This document shows positions 44,740-54,849 of a stretch of DNA of 64,000 bases, piece by piece; position 1 is the stretch's first letter; the number at the start of each line of letters is the position of its first letter. The position numbers were made by a program, and so were the translations under genes. The notes beneath the pieces were generated by a model. That model made no database searches and was not told where the DNA came from. It saw only the letters and a list, made by a program, of their open reading frames with translations. Source of the stretch: Acanthococcus lagerstroemiae (lineage: Eukaryota; Arthropoda; Insecta; Hemiptera; Eriococcidae); contig CM063112.1 in NCBI GenBank assembly GCA_031841125.1, positions 10,194,603-10,258,602 on the forward strand, written 5' to 3'.

Positions 44740-45890
44740 CCTCTTAGCAAAATGCTGACTTCGGCTCGACCGCTTGGCTTTGCTTGCCCGACAGATACCC
44801 TGAAGATGTACAGGCAGCAATCAAGCCATAAAAAGGGGTATTTTCGATCTCTTAATATATATATACAGCAGTCGAGCTACTAAAGCGTTATTTTTCACGC
44901 GATTCCTCAGCTCTCATGCGGTTGTGCTTTTCGTTCTTCCCGCCGCCGCATTACCGTGCAAGTACATACAAACAAATACATCGTTCCAAGTTTTTTATTC
45001 TCTCCCTTTCAAATTAAGAGATACCCTCAAAAAAATAACAGTTTTTTTAACGCGGGGTTGGTAAATATATACGGACTGCGCGGGATAAGCGCACCGCACA
45101 TCCCCGGAATTCCTACCACCTTCGCTTGTCTACATTTCGCAACGGACGGAAGTCGTAAAGGAAACCAAAATTTCCATATTATCGTCGAATAAAATCAACC
45201 GTCATACTGTAGGTCAGCGATGTTAAATTTATATATTTGGTCGTTTCACCCGTACAGCTGTTCGAGAGCACCGGAGCGCCAACCACTAACCATATTTTAT
45301 GTACGTCCATCCAACGTACACAATATTTTTCGGCCGCCTTTTGCCGGCGATTTTCAGAAGTCGTGTTACCGACGATTAGATAACCGAATGAGAGTAAAAA
45401 CTACAAAAATTATCATAGAAAAATATACGGTATGCATTTCCCCCTCTTTTCGATTCCGAAACCCGACACAGGGGTACCGCAAAGATTTTTCCCAGACGGG
45501 GAGGGGCTCCTTTTTCAGGGGCAGCCAATCTGAAAAGTTACTGTGTTCTATGTAGTTCAAAACGAGTAATTTCATCTAGTGCACAGGGTAGAATTGAGTG
45601 TGTTTCTGCTAAATGGGCATGCACCTCGTATATGTCATTTTTGAGGCGACTTTAGATTTTAGATTTCGATTTTGCGCGAATTGCGTTACTCAGAACACGA
45701 CCGCGTTCGCACCATCGTTAGAATATGCGTTTACAGTGGTGGGTGTATACGAGCCAATGAATCTAATCAAGAAGATTGGTTTCAATACTGTTCGGTTTCT
45801 CGCTAACATACAGATTTGCCAGTGATTTTGTGATAAAGTGATACATCGGACTGAAAAAATAAACCAAACTACATTTTTTTCCACCCAATT
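44740..45890. other. Unassigned sequence
   Basis: No recognised element was found. Frames at 45220-45552 and 45613-45822 (111 and 70 codons, plus strand) have no domain and no sign of splicing. A (TA)n microsatellite is at 44856-44867. Confidence 0.3.
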
Positions 45891-46243
45891 AAATTGAGCA
45901 TATCGAGTGTCTTACGCACACTTGATCTAAGTGACGTTTTGACGAAAAATGAGTTAAATACATATTCTTATAAATCTCGATGCCCTCTATCGGGCTACAC
46001 TCGCAAATAGAGAATTACTTCCTTTTTTGGCCCGTTAGATGGCGTACACCATTTGAGCCACGTATACAGGGTGTTCCACGAAGGTCCCTCCCTATTTTTT
46101 CACGAACCGATGGGCAGATCTTCCCGGGACGAAAATGATTTTTCAGTCGTAAAGTCTAGTTTCTCTTGAGCTTAAAAATTTTTCTCCCCCTTTCACGGCG
46201 GGCTGGAACCTACCACCAACTTTGGAATTTTAAATAGGAAAGT

Positions 46244-46770
46244 ATGCCTTTATGCACCTCGTTGGAAAGGTCATTTAATCCAAAATACGAATCCGTGGGA
46301 AAAAAATATCAAAATTTGTCAATTTTGGGAGGCGAGGGGCCTACAGATGACCAAAATCCACCCAGAATCAAAGTGTGGTGACCTATCAAACGAACTATCG
46401 AAAATGGGGTTTTCCAGGTCGCTGATTTCGAATAGTGCCTTATTTTTCCGATTTGACTAACCTAGTGGGCATAACATTCAAATATTTTGGGTATAAGGGG
46501 TTATTGTACATGTTTTTCATTTTCGCTAATACAATGTCTTTATGCACCTTGTTGGAAAGGCCTCTTCCTCCCAAAAGTAGAATCCGTGAAAAATTTTGAA
46601 AATTTTCAATTTTGGGGGGCGAGGGAGCCTAGAGCAGATGACCAAAATCCGCCCAGAATCAAAGTGTGATGACCTATCAAACGAACTATGAAGAAGGGGG
46701 TTTTCTAGGTCGCTGATTTCGAATAATTGCCTTATATTTTCGATTTAACCCGTTTTAGAGTTTTAAAATC
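46244..46770 (+). repeat. Two copies of a ~230-base module in the left palindrome arm
   Basis: The module beginning CTTTATGCACCT(C/T)GTTGG and ending GGTCGCTGATTTCGAAT occurs at 46244-46440 and again at 46531-46730. Both contain GACCAAAATCC(A/G)CCCAGAAT and GTGACCTATCAAACGAACTA or close variants. Inverse copies lie at 48500-48675 (close) and 48238-48385 (diverged). Confidence 0.75.
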
Positions 46771-46979
46771 CAAATTTTCCACCTAAAATTGGTTTCATTA
46801 TTCACAAATTTTCGACTTTCTGAATGCAGGTTACAGGGTTATTCAGTTTTCGTTGCAGCATAGGAAACCCCGGCATGTTGCGTGGTAATTATGAATAAGT
46901 GGGCACACGATGGCCGCGTCTATTCAAATTTAAACGCAACATTACTGTGCTCTGTGGCGCCGTGACGGACAACAGAAAA

Positions 46980-48235
46980 TGCAACGATTCGGGGGGGGGG
47001 GGAACTTTGATGGTTTTTTGAAGAATTTTATCGAAACTCGTCAGGAAAAATGTTCGATTCTCCGGAGAATTTCTTCGGAAACTTCGGGGAAGATCTCGGA
47101 TGATTTTTAAGGAATTTCCTCGGTATTGTTGGAAAAACAAATTCCAATAATTTCCAAAGAATTTCTTCGGAAACGTCGGGGAAAATCTGCGATCATTTTT
47201 AAAGAATTTTATCAGGACTCAGGAAAGTCTCCGATAAGTTGTAAATAATTCTTTTGGAAACGGGAAAAATTTCGGATATGATCATTCAGGAATTTCATCG
47301 GAAATCTTTGGAAAAAATTCCGATAATGTCCATAGAATCTCATCTGAAATCTTTAGAAAAATTGCCAATGATTTCCAAAAAAGTTTCATCAAAATTCTTC
47401 AAGAAAATTTTTTGATAATTTTTGAAGTGTTTCTGAGAAATACTCAAGAAAAATCTCCGATAATTTTTAAGGAATTTTTTCGGAACTCTGGAAAAATCTC
47501 CGATAAATTTTAAAGAATTTCAACGGAAATTGTTGGGAAAGATTCCGATAGTGTCCGAAGAATCTCATCGGAAACCTTTTGAAAAAATTTCCTATAATTT
47601 CCAAAAAGTTTCATAAAAATTCTTCGAGGAAGTTTTTCCGATTATTTCGGAACATTGTCATAGGAAATATTCGGGGGAATACTCCAATGGTTTAATAATT
47701 CAAAAATTATCGGAAAATATTCTCGAAGAGTTTAATGAAATTTGTTTGGAAATCACTGGAAATTTTTCAAGAATTCCGATGAGATTCTTCGGAAATTATC
47801 GGAATTAGTTTCCACAACTATTTCCGATAAAATTCCTTGAAATTTATTGGAAATTTTTTCCAACGTTTCCGAAGAAATTCTTTGGAAATTCTTTTAATTT
47901 TTTTCAACAATTTCCGATAAAACTCCTTAAAATTTATCGGAGATTCTTCCCGAGTATCAATGAAATTCTTTAGAAATTATCAAAGATTTTTCCCGAGTAT
48001 TTCCCAGAAATACTTCAAAAATTAGCGAAAAAATTTCTTGAAAAATTTTGATGAAATTTCTTGGAATTCATTGGAATTTTTTTCTAAAGATCTCCGATGA
48101 AATTCCTTAAAAATCATCCGATATTTTCCCCAACGTTTCCAAAATAATTCTTGAGAAATTCTTGGAATTTTTCCCTAACGAAATTCCGGTGAAATTCCCC
48201 AAATATCAGCGGAGATTTTTCCATGTGACATTCGG
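46980..48235. repeat. Degenerate TTCCGAT array that switches strand at its centre
   Basis: From about 47010 to 47690 the plus strand carries units like AATTTCATCGGAAATCTTTG and AAAATCTCCGATAATTTTTA. From about 47695 to 48235 it carries the inverse, such as AATTCCGATGAGATTCTTCG and TTTCCGATAAAATTCCTT. Unit length is roughly 60-70 bases, with strong drift. A run of 12 G residues marks the left edge at about 46990-47001. Confidence 0.7.
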
Positions 48236-49004
48236 AATCAGCGACCTCGAAACCCCCTTTCCGATAGTCTGTTTGCTAGGTCATGATACTTCAATTTTGG
48301 ACAACTCTTGGCCCCTTACCCCCAAACCTGATAAATTTTGAAATTTTTTTCACGAATTCATACTCTGGACGATGTGCATGAAGCCACTTTAATAATCTGC
48401 ATTCAGAAGGTCAAAAATTTGTGAATAATGGAACCAATTTTCGGTTGAAAATTTGGATTTTAAAACTCTAAAACGGGTTAAATCGGAAAAATGAGGCAAT
48501 TATTCGAAATCAGCGACCTAAAAAACCCCCTATTTGATAGTTCGTTTGATAGGTCATCGCACTTTGATTCTGGGCGGATTTTGGTCATCTCTAGGTCCCT
48601 CGCCCACCAAAATTGACAATTTTTTTCACGGATTCGTATTTTGGAGTAAATGGCTTTTCCAACGAGGTGCATAATGGCATACCTTCCTATTCAAGATTCC
48701 AACGTTGGTGGTAGGTTCCAGCCCCTCGTGAAAGGGGGAGAAACATTTTTAATCTCAGGAGAAACTAGACTTTACGACTGGAAAATCATTTTCGTCCCGG
48801 GAAGATCTGCCCGTCGGTTCGTGAAAAAACAGGGAGGAACTTTCGTGGAACACCTTGTATAACAATTTATTTATAATTTTCAAATCGCTCTCTTGAAAAA
48901 AAAGTTTTTGTCACTTAGGTTAAGTGTGCATGAGACACTCGATATCAAGTATGCAATTCATGTAATTTTGAGTCAAATGGAGCGCATATTTCGATTACTT
49001 TTCT

Positions 49005-49335
49005 CAGGGACGGGACGTACCAACAGAGAGGGAGGAAGAGCTTCCCCCTCCTTAGGAATTTTTTACTCAGCCGTTGGGAAAATTTTCCATTTTGGTCAGG
49101 CAGAGTTGGGGAATTCTGATAGAGTTGGAAAAATCCAACAAGTCAAATTTTTTTTTTTGCTTTGATACTTCGAAATTTTGAGTTGAGAAGTAGAAAAAAT
49201 TTAACAAGTCAAAAGGTTTTTTATTTGCGTATTTATTTATTTTTTGCTTTGATATTTGGTTGTTTCGAGTTGAATCAGTTGGACTTTCACCCCCCCCCCC
49301 CCCCATTGGCGGGAAAACTCTTCGGTACGTCCCTG
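49005..49335. mobile_element. hAT MITE, 331 bases
   Basis: The ends CAGGGACGGGACGTACC (left) and, inverted, CAGGGACGTACCGAAG (right) are terminal inverted repeats; the left has an extra GGACG. The flanking 8-base sequences ACTTTTCT (48997-49004) and AGTTTTCT (49336-49343) differ at one base. The interior contains CAACAAGTCAAA and TTGCTTTGATA motifs shared with 590-800. It has no coding capacity. Confidence 0.8.
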
Positions 49336-49534
49336 AGTTTTCTTTCGTTTTTTCGGAAAGACAGAAGACTGTAAAAATATAAAAAATTAATTCAACGCAG
49401 TCTAATGAAACTTAATTTTTTCCAACTTCTAAAATTGAATGTTCGATACATTAGACCCCCCCCCCCCCACTGAATTCTTCATTCAGTTACTGGTAAAAAG
49501 TATCATTTCCTGCCTGGTCAGCCTCTAAAACTGG

Positions 49535-50505
49535 TGCATGTATGTATATGAGGAGTTATCTATCAAAAGGGCCACTGTCGAGCAGGGGCCCTTTTTGCGG
49601 AGATGCTGATTTTCGAATTCTCTATGTCCTACTTTATTAGGAAACCTTCGCTCTGTGTACCAACATATGATATTCAGTGAAATTAGCGCCAATAAATGAT
49701 TACAAACGCATTGTATTAACATCGTTTCTATGCTGAAATGTGTACAAACTCGTCATATATAGTCAATGTAACCAAGCATACATTACATTCTATCATAGAG
49801 TGAAAAGTGAGTAACTCTATCCACGATAATACACCTCAGAAATTACACTTTTTGGTTGCGTTATGAGCAGGGAGAGACATCTTCGCAATAAATTACATTA
49901 GCTTCAATCACGAGAATTGACAATAACTCATCATACAGCGAGTTAGGAATTTTATTATTGTTTCATAAGTTGTATTAATGTATGGAAACAAGCAAAGTAG
50001 AAGAGTAAATTCATAAAATTCAACAATATTATCATGGAAAATCAGATACTGACAGGGCCGTACCTAGGATTTAAGTCAGGGGGGGGGTTGCGATTAAGAT
50101 GAATATTATTTCTTGGAGGGGTAAGTATAATCAGTCACAGATCCGCCTTCCTCTCCGTCTCAACCCATTGTTCTTTTTGGCTACCCCCCCGGCGGTTCTG
50201 CCCTGGATACTGATGAACCACGACACGTCCCACCGCGCTAATTTTTCCATCGTTCTAAAAAGGGCCCCTGTCATTCTCCTTCTTTCTTAATTCGTCCGCG
50301 TTTGTTTCTGAACGAACTAAACAATTAATCATTCATTTCTATTAATGGAATCACAGTGAACACTTTTTATAATAACACATTTTTCAGTTAAATCAGTCTG
50401 AAAGCAGTAATTTCAGCTTGAAAACTTTGAAGTGGTTTTTCTCAAGATCATTGTTGCTCGCAGGGGCCCTTCTGACAGATAACTCCTCATATACATATGT
50501 CTGTA
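49535..50505. mobile_element. Inverted-repeat element, possibly a MITE, split by a nested insertion
   Basis: TGTATATGAGGAGTTATCTA followed by TCAAAAGGGCC at 49542-49572 is the inverse of 50467-50498, with similarity for about 45 bases. A second AAAAAGGGCCCCTG-type string occurs at 49580-49594 and 50258-50270. The 153-base MITE at 50053-50205 lies inside. The target-site duplication of the outer element was not resolved, so it could also be two separate inverse copies of a short repeat. Confidence 0.5.
50053..50205. mobile_element. hAT MITE, 153 bases
   Basis: The left end CAGGGCCGTACCTAGG and the right end, inverted CAGGGCAGAACCGCCG, match in 10 of the first 12 bases. A perfect 8-base duplication GATACTGA flanks it (50045-50052 and 50206-50213). 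A G run near the left end and a C run near the right extend the inverted symmetry. There is no coding capacity. Confidence 0.85.
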
Positions 50506-50509
50506 CGAT

Positions 50510-51420
50510 TGTGATTTTAGTTTTTGGGTTCGTCTGTAGTTTCAACAACGCTATTCTCTCCGATATCCGATGTACCCATAATCTGGATGATTTTGCTTGT
50601 TAGATGTTTATTGTATGGAAAACACCGCTCTCCTCTACCCCTGGGATTCGCCGAAGTAGTAAAATAGGTTTCCATTTTTATCCTTTAACCCTCTCACATA
50701 CGTAGCCGACTCAGAAAGAACTGGCAGATGATTCTGTAGGATCTGTGATATGAGGTATTACTTGAAGGTAGTCTGTGACCATATTGCGTACCTGGTTCCT
50801 TAACGTTAGCAGGAACTTGGCAGGATGTCTAAAAATGTATTGCTTCAATTCCTACTAGGCTTTTTTGAAAGAAGGAGAATTCATTTGACTGACTGAGAAA
50901 ACTCAGTCCCTGCCTATTAAAGAAATTTATTATTCGTTCAAAGTTGCTGGGATGTCAGGTAGTCAGTTAATTGAAGGGGGAAAAAAACCAATGGAAAACT
51001 GAGCCTCCTAGATTACTTTTCCAAAATTATCAAATGTGATTGGCATCTTTTCTGGTAAACTGTGCAGTGTAAAATAACTAGTGTGCAGGGCTGTTTCTCT
51101 CTCTCACACACACACACACATACACACAGTCATTTTTCATTCGGCAATCTCAATTCGGCCAAGTTTTCGAAACTTATATTCTTTTACACACCGATTCAAC
51201 TTTTTTTTTTCTTTCTTCAAAATACCGAATAAAAAAATTGGAAAAACAGAAAAATTCGACAAGTCAGATGCTGTTTTTTGCTTACACGGCTTTTTGGCAG
51301 CTCAGTTGGAAATTATTTTCAGTTACTAAGTTGGAAAAATTCAAAAAGTCGAAAGCTTTTTTTATCTATTATATTTAAAATATTCCTTTTGTAGGGTGTG
51401 CCAATTCACTTTTCCTTCTG
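50510..51420. other. Unassigned sequence
   Basis: A (CT)n(AC)n microsatellite lies at about 51098-51128. At 51200-51370 motifs such as CGACAAGTCAGA and TTTTTGCTTACACGG are weakly reminiscent of the MITE family at 49005-49335. No gene was recognised. Confidence 0.35.
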
Positions 51421-51436
51421 CTGTATTCCAGAGCGC

Positions 51437-51490
51437 TTTCGGCTGTTATGCCATCATCAGTGGAGTACGTTCACTCACACTCCAAAATGG
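51437..51490 (-). ncRNA. Hammerhead-ribozyme-like motif
   Basis: The minus strand contains CTGATGA (51454-51460), then a GGC...GCC stem, then GAAA at about 51437-51440. Upstream, TGGAGT and ACTCCA (51479-51484 and 51461-51466 on the plus strand) form a 6-bp helix next to CTGATGA, in the place of stem I. These are the core elements of a hammerhead. The stem III strand after GAAA (GCGCTCTGG) finds no clear partner and no GUH cleavage triplet is obvious, so it may be a decayed copy, as in Penelope-like retroelements, or chance. Confidence 0.35.
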
Positions 51491-51499
51491 ACACTATTT

Positions 51500-51895
51500 A
51501 AAATATGTTTGAAAAACTGAGTTCTATGAAGTTCAACGCTTATATCTCAGGCCCTAATTATCGCACAATGCTGGTTAAGGTCTTAAAACACTCAGTGAAT
51601 CAAGCTCCTTATGAATCTTTTTTGATCACTCAAATCCGGTTAGTCTGAGGAGAGTTATGAATGGCCTGATGAGGTAACAACCAACTCAACCTCACTAGTC
51701 ACACGCATTTCTGCCACTCATTTGTCCATTACTCACGAACTACTTCACCTACAAAGTTCATCTTAGTTTAAGAACACCCAGTGAAGTAACCTCTTTCATA
51801 TGCTTTTTTGATAACTCAAATCCGTTCAGTCTGAGAAGAGTTATGAGGTAACAAGCAACTCAACCTCACTACTCACACGCATTTCTTCCACACGT
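51500..51895 (+). repeat. Third Helitron-family fragment with an internal duplication
   Basis: CCTAATTATCGCACA, GCTGGTTAAGGTCTTAAAAC and TTGTCCATTACTCACGAACT match 25238-25340. CTACTTCACCTACAAAGTT also matches the inverse of 42935-42955. Within this copy a segment including ACTCAAATCCG, TCAGTCTGAG and AGAGTTATGA is repeated about 170 bases apart (51632-51690 and 51815-51880). No helicase coding sequence is attached. Confidence 0.6.
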
Positions 51896-51899
51896 GGGT

Positions 51900-54840
51900 A
51901 GCAGTTCGATCTAGGGTTTGAACTTCATCAAAATGTTGAACTCTTTTTCGCTGAAAAGCATGAACAGACTCTTATCAAAATTTTGAATTCTTTTCCGCTG
52001 AAATGCATTAACAGACTCTGCACCGTGTTTTTAGAGTAATTCATGCGATATTCTGATTATGGGCTCCGCGAAAATTTAACGCGCGAAGTATAAACGAGAC
52101 GAAAATTTAACGGAATGAATTTAACGCGCGCAAAGTTCAACGCGAATAATGGCATGTGGGAAAGGCACAAAAGTAAACTCAATTGATATTTTTTGATTTT
52201 TGTACAAACCAAGCTGGAATAAGAAAACAAGCTCATGTAGCAGCGAATCGCTGACCCATGGATACAGTTTTCGATTTTTAAAACCCGAAAGGGTGGACCT
52301 AATCCCTTTCTGTGGTTTCGCCACTAGTACCTTGATTACCATACTTTTAAATTATTTATGTGATGCAGTACATCTCAGAATAGTCATAAATCTCACTGAT
52401 AGATAAGTAGTTATACAAAAATATTATTTTCTATGCTCGGAATCGCCGAAATTGATGCTGGATGGCTTGGAATGTTTCCAATTATTAAAAAAATTCTTCG
52501 TTTCCCAAGGTTCTGGAATGTGCTGGGAGTTAATGTTGATGCTGCAAAATTTGCCTGGCATTGGGAGCAGGCTTTTGAACTAAGGGGTTGAGACCAATCA
52601 TGATTATTACTTCAAGATGGTATATGGTATTCAGGTCATAAGCAGATACGAAATTTGACTTTCAGTTGGGAGGGGGGGGGGTGTAGAATAAAATTTGCTG
52701 ATAAATATTTTTTGAAAACTGAAAATTTGCTGATTTTTGAATTGAAAAAAAAATGAACAAACAATCGTTCTTAAAAAATGAGATATTCAGTTGAACAGTT
52801 TCAAAATTCGCCGACTGTTCAATTATTGAGGATGTTTCAACCCCCACACCCCTTGTAGTTTCATTCGTAGTTCATAGGTCTTGAGGTTGTTGGATTTAAT
52901 TCTGGGAATCATTTTCTAATCCTACTCCCGGAGTGTCTTCAAAAGGCTTTACAGGAACATAACAGTCAATTTTCGCTTTATTTTATTTATTTATTAATTT
53001 CTTTTTGGCGCGATGAATTTTCGTGGCGATGAAATGTACACGAAAAATTTTTTTGCGTTAATTTTTCTGGGGCGATGAATTTTGGGCGTTCAATTTTGCC
53101 CGTTGAATCTTCCTGTACCGGAGATTATGTGCTTGCGTCTTTTTAACCCAAACTTTGGTGTTCTCAAGTTCGATGCGTTGAAACTCTACTCGCGGAACTC
53201 GAGTCTCGCCTTCTATTGTTTAGAGCTGTCGAGTCCAAAAGGGGTTACGTCCCCCCTCATTGGTATCACCATCCGGAAGCGGAAAACTAATTCACGACGC
53301 GTACTCTCTTCGATCTTATTCAGGAATGCTCGTGACCAAGACTCATCAGATCGTTGTACGTCTGAGAGTGTCTGGCAGTTCTATCGAGTCCAGCGGGGGT
53401 AGCTTTTTGGATCGTAATCCGTTAATCCATTTCCAGGGCGTCCGATTTGCCGTAATATGTTTTCGAGGCTCGTAAATTCGCGCCGGTCGTCCCCTCCTCC
53501 CCCTTCCCACAGTTGGCCTCGTTCACCGCAGAGATTTTGCATTACGTGTGGCTGATCTCGAGCACGTCCGCCAGACCTCACCCGCCTTGTAATTTTTATC
53601 GACAACAGCGTTTTCCGCTTGTAAAGTTAACGCGAAATATTGTTTATCTTTATATATATACTTTTCCATTCCCCCCCCCCGTCTCCGTCCCTCCTGGGAA
53701 AGTATACGGAGCGGCGAATGGGAACGAGCGTGGAGGCGAGACAGAGAGAAAGCGTACGAGAAAAAGAAAGAGAATGCGATGTTGATTTTTGGAAGATAAA
53801 GCGTCGAAAGTAATAAAAACCCCTTTTTCTGTTTTTCGGGTTCTCGCGATGGCGGAGCGAGCGAGACGGAGTGAGAGAAAAAAAGGTTTGCAGTCGAGTT
53901 TTTCTTTCTTTTATAATACATCAGCAGGTTGTTGAAAGTAAACCTACTAACTTATGGATACTGATGACTCGACTAAATGAGGCACCTACTTCACCGACTG
54001 CGTCTTATATTTCAAACCGTTTTCCACTTTATATACACCCTCCGTTTGGCGCTCTTTCTCTTGTCTCCCCGGCGCTGCCGCTGTAATGTAATGCAATGGA
54101 GATGATCATTTTTCAAGAATGTTCAGAAGTATCTTCCAGTTTATCTGAAAATATGACAACCGCAAACTCGCGCTGGCGAAAACTTAATAGATCACCGCTC
54201 TTCGCTCTATTTAACTTATAAGATTCTTATCCCCCGACTTTTTAGGTTGTTCGGCGCTATCGAGAGAACTCTCGTTACCAATTTAACGTAATAATTTTCT
54301 TTGATCCGATATATTTTCGCTCGGTCTCGCACTCCCCTTTGCCCCGGGGGCTATATCGAACGCCCAAACCTGAAATAGATTTCCGCGGCAGATAAATTAC
54401 ACCCGGGAACGATAGTTTTGTCTTTTTGAAATTGGCTTTTATTGGCGTTTAATGGCTTTTTTCTTTTTTCGTCGATATGTCGAATTAATGCGGATCAGAC
54501 GAGGGGGCGCTTTTCCGCCGAGTGTACGCCTTTTATGGTCCTGACCGGATCGGCGATGGATGACGTCTAAAATGTGTCCTTTAGCGACGCGCGACGTCTC
54601 GAGCGCCGATTGGTCCGTCCGGCCGTTGAACGTCGCACGGTTGGCGGAATTCTGGTATTTACGCGCTCAACCGACGTGTACGGGAATTCAGGTGCAGCCG
54701 ACTGGAACATTTCGTCGAATGGGTTGCCTAGTCATGTTCCGAACGGAAAAATCGGGCGACTCACTAAATACGTCGATTTTCATAACTGAATAGCTGACCA
54801 GCTTCGCGGGTCATCTGCTCCTAGTTGTTGGCCAAAGTCA
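51900..54840. other. Unassigned sequence, CpG-rich between about 53,200 and 54,790
   Basis: The first part (51900-53150) is AT-rich. It contains AACGCGCGAAG and ATTTAACG motifs at 52080-52140 and similar inverse strings at 53000-53100, possibly degraded inverted repeats. From 53200 to 54790 CpG dinucleotides are frequent and no repeat family is recognisable. Long frames there (e.g. 53523-53921, minus) cross C runs and look spurious. The stretch could be host regulatory or exon-flanking DNA; nothing proves it. Confidence 0.3.
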
Positions 54841-54849
54841 AGTGACGAA

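Larger units (their letters stand above)
45897..48957. repeat. Three-kilobase imperfect palindrome (foldback element)
   Basis: The left and right halves are inverse copies along most of their length. ATCGAGTGTCT and GCACACTT near 45900-45930 match the inverse of 48915-48957. CAGGGTGTTCCACGAAGG at 46069 matches the inverse of 48840-48860. CTTCCCGGGACGAAAATGAT (46121) matches 48787-48810. CACCTCGTTGGAAAGG (46256) matches 48650-48670. CGTTTTAGAGTTTTAAAATC (46750) matches 48455-48475. Between about 46980 and 48230 the DNA is built of units around TTCCGATAATTTTTAAGGAA in the left half and their inverse in the right half, with the switch near 47690. No protein is encoded. Confidence 0.8.

Noticed and set aside
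52060..53110. Possible inverted-repeat element with AACGCG-type ends
   Set aside because: Similarity between ATTTAACGCGCG at 52080 and the inverse of GCGTTAATTTTT at 53055 is too short and too degraded to define ends.
53523..53921. A 132-codon minus-strand frame
   Set aside because: It spans a C/G run and simple purine stretches, and no family is recognisable.
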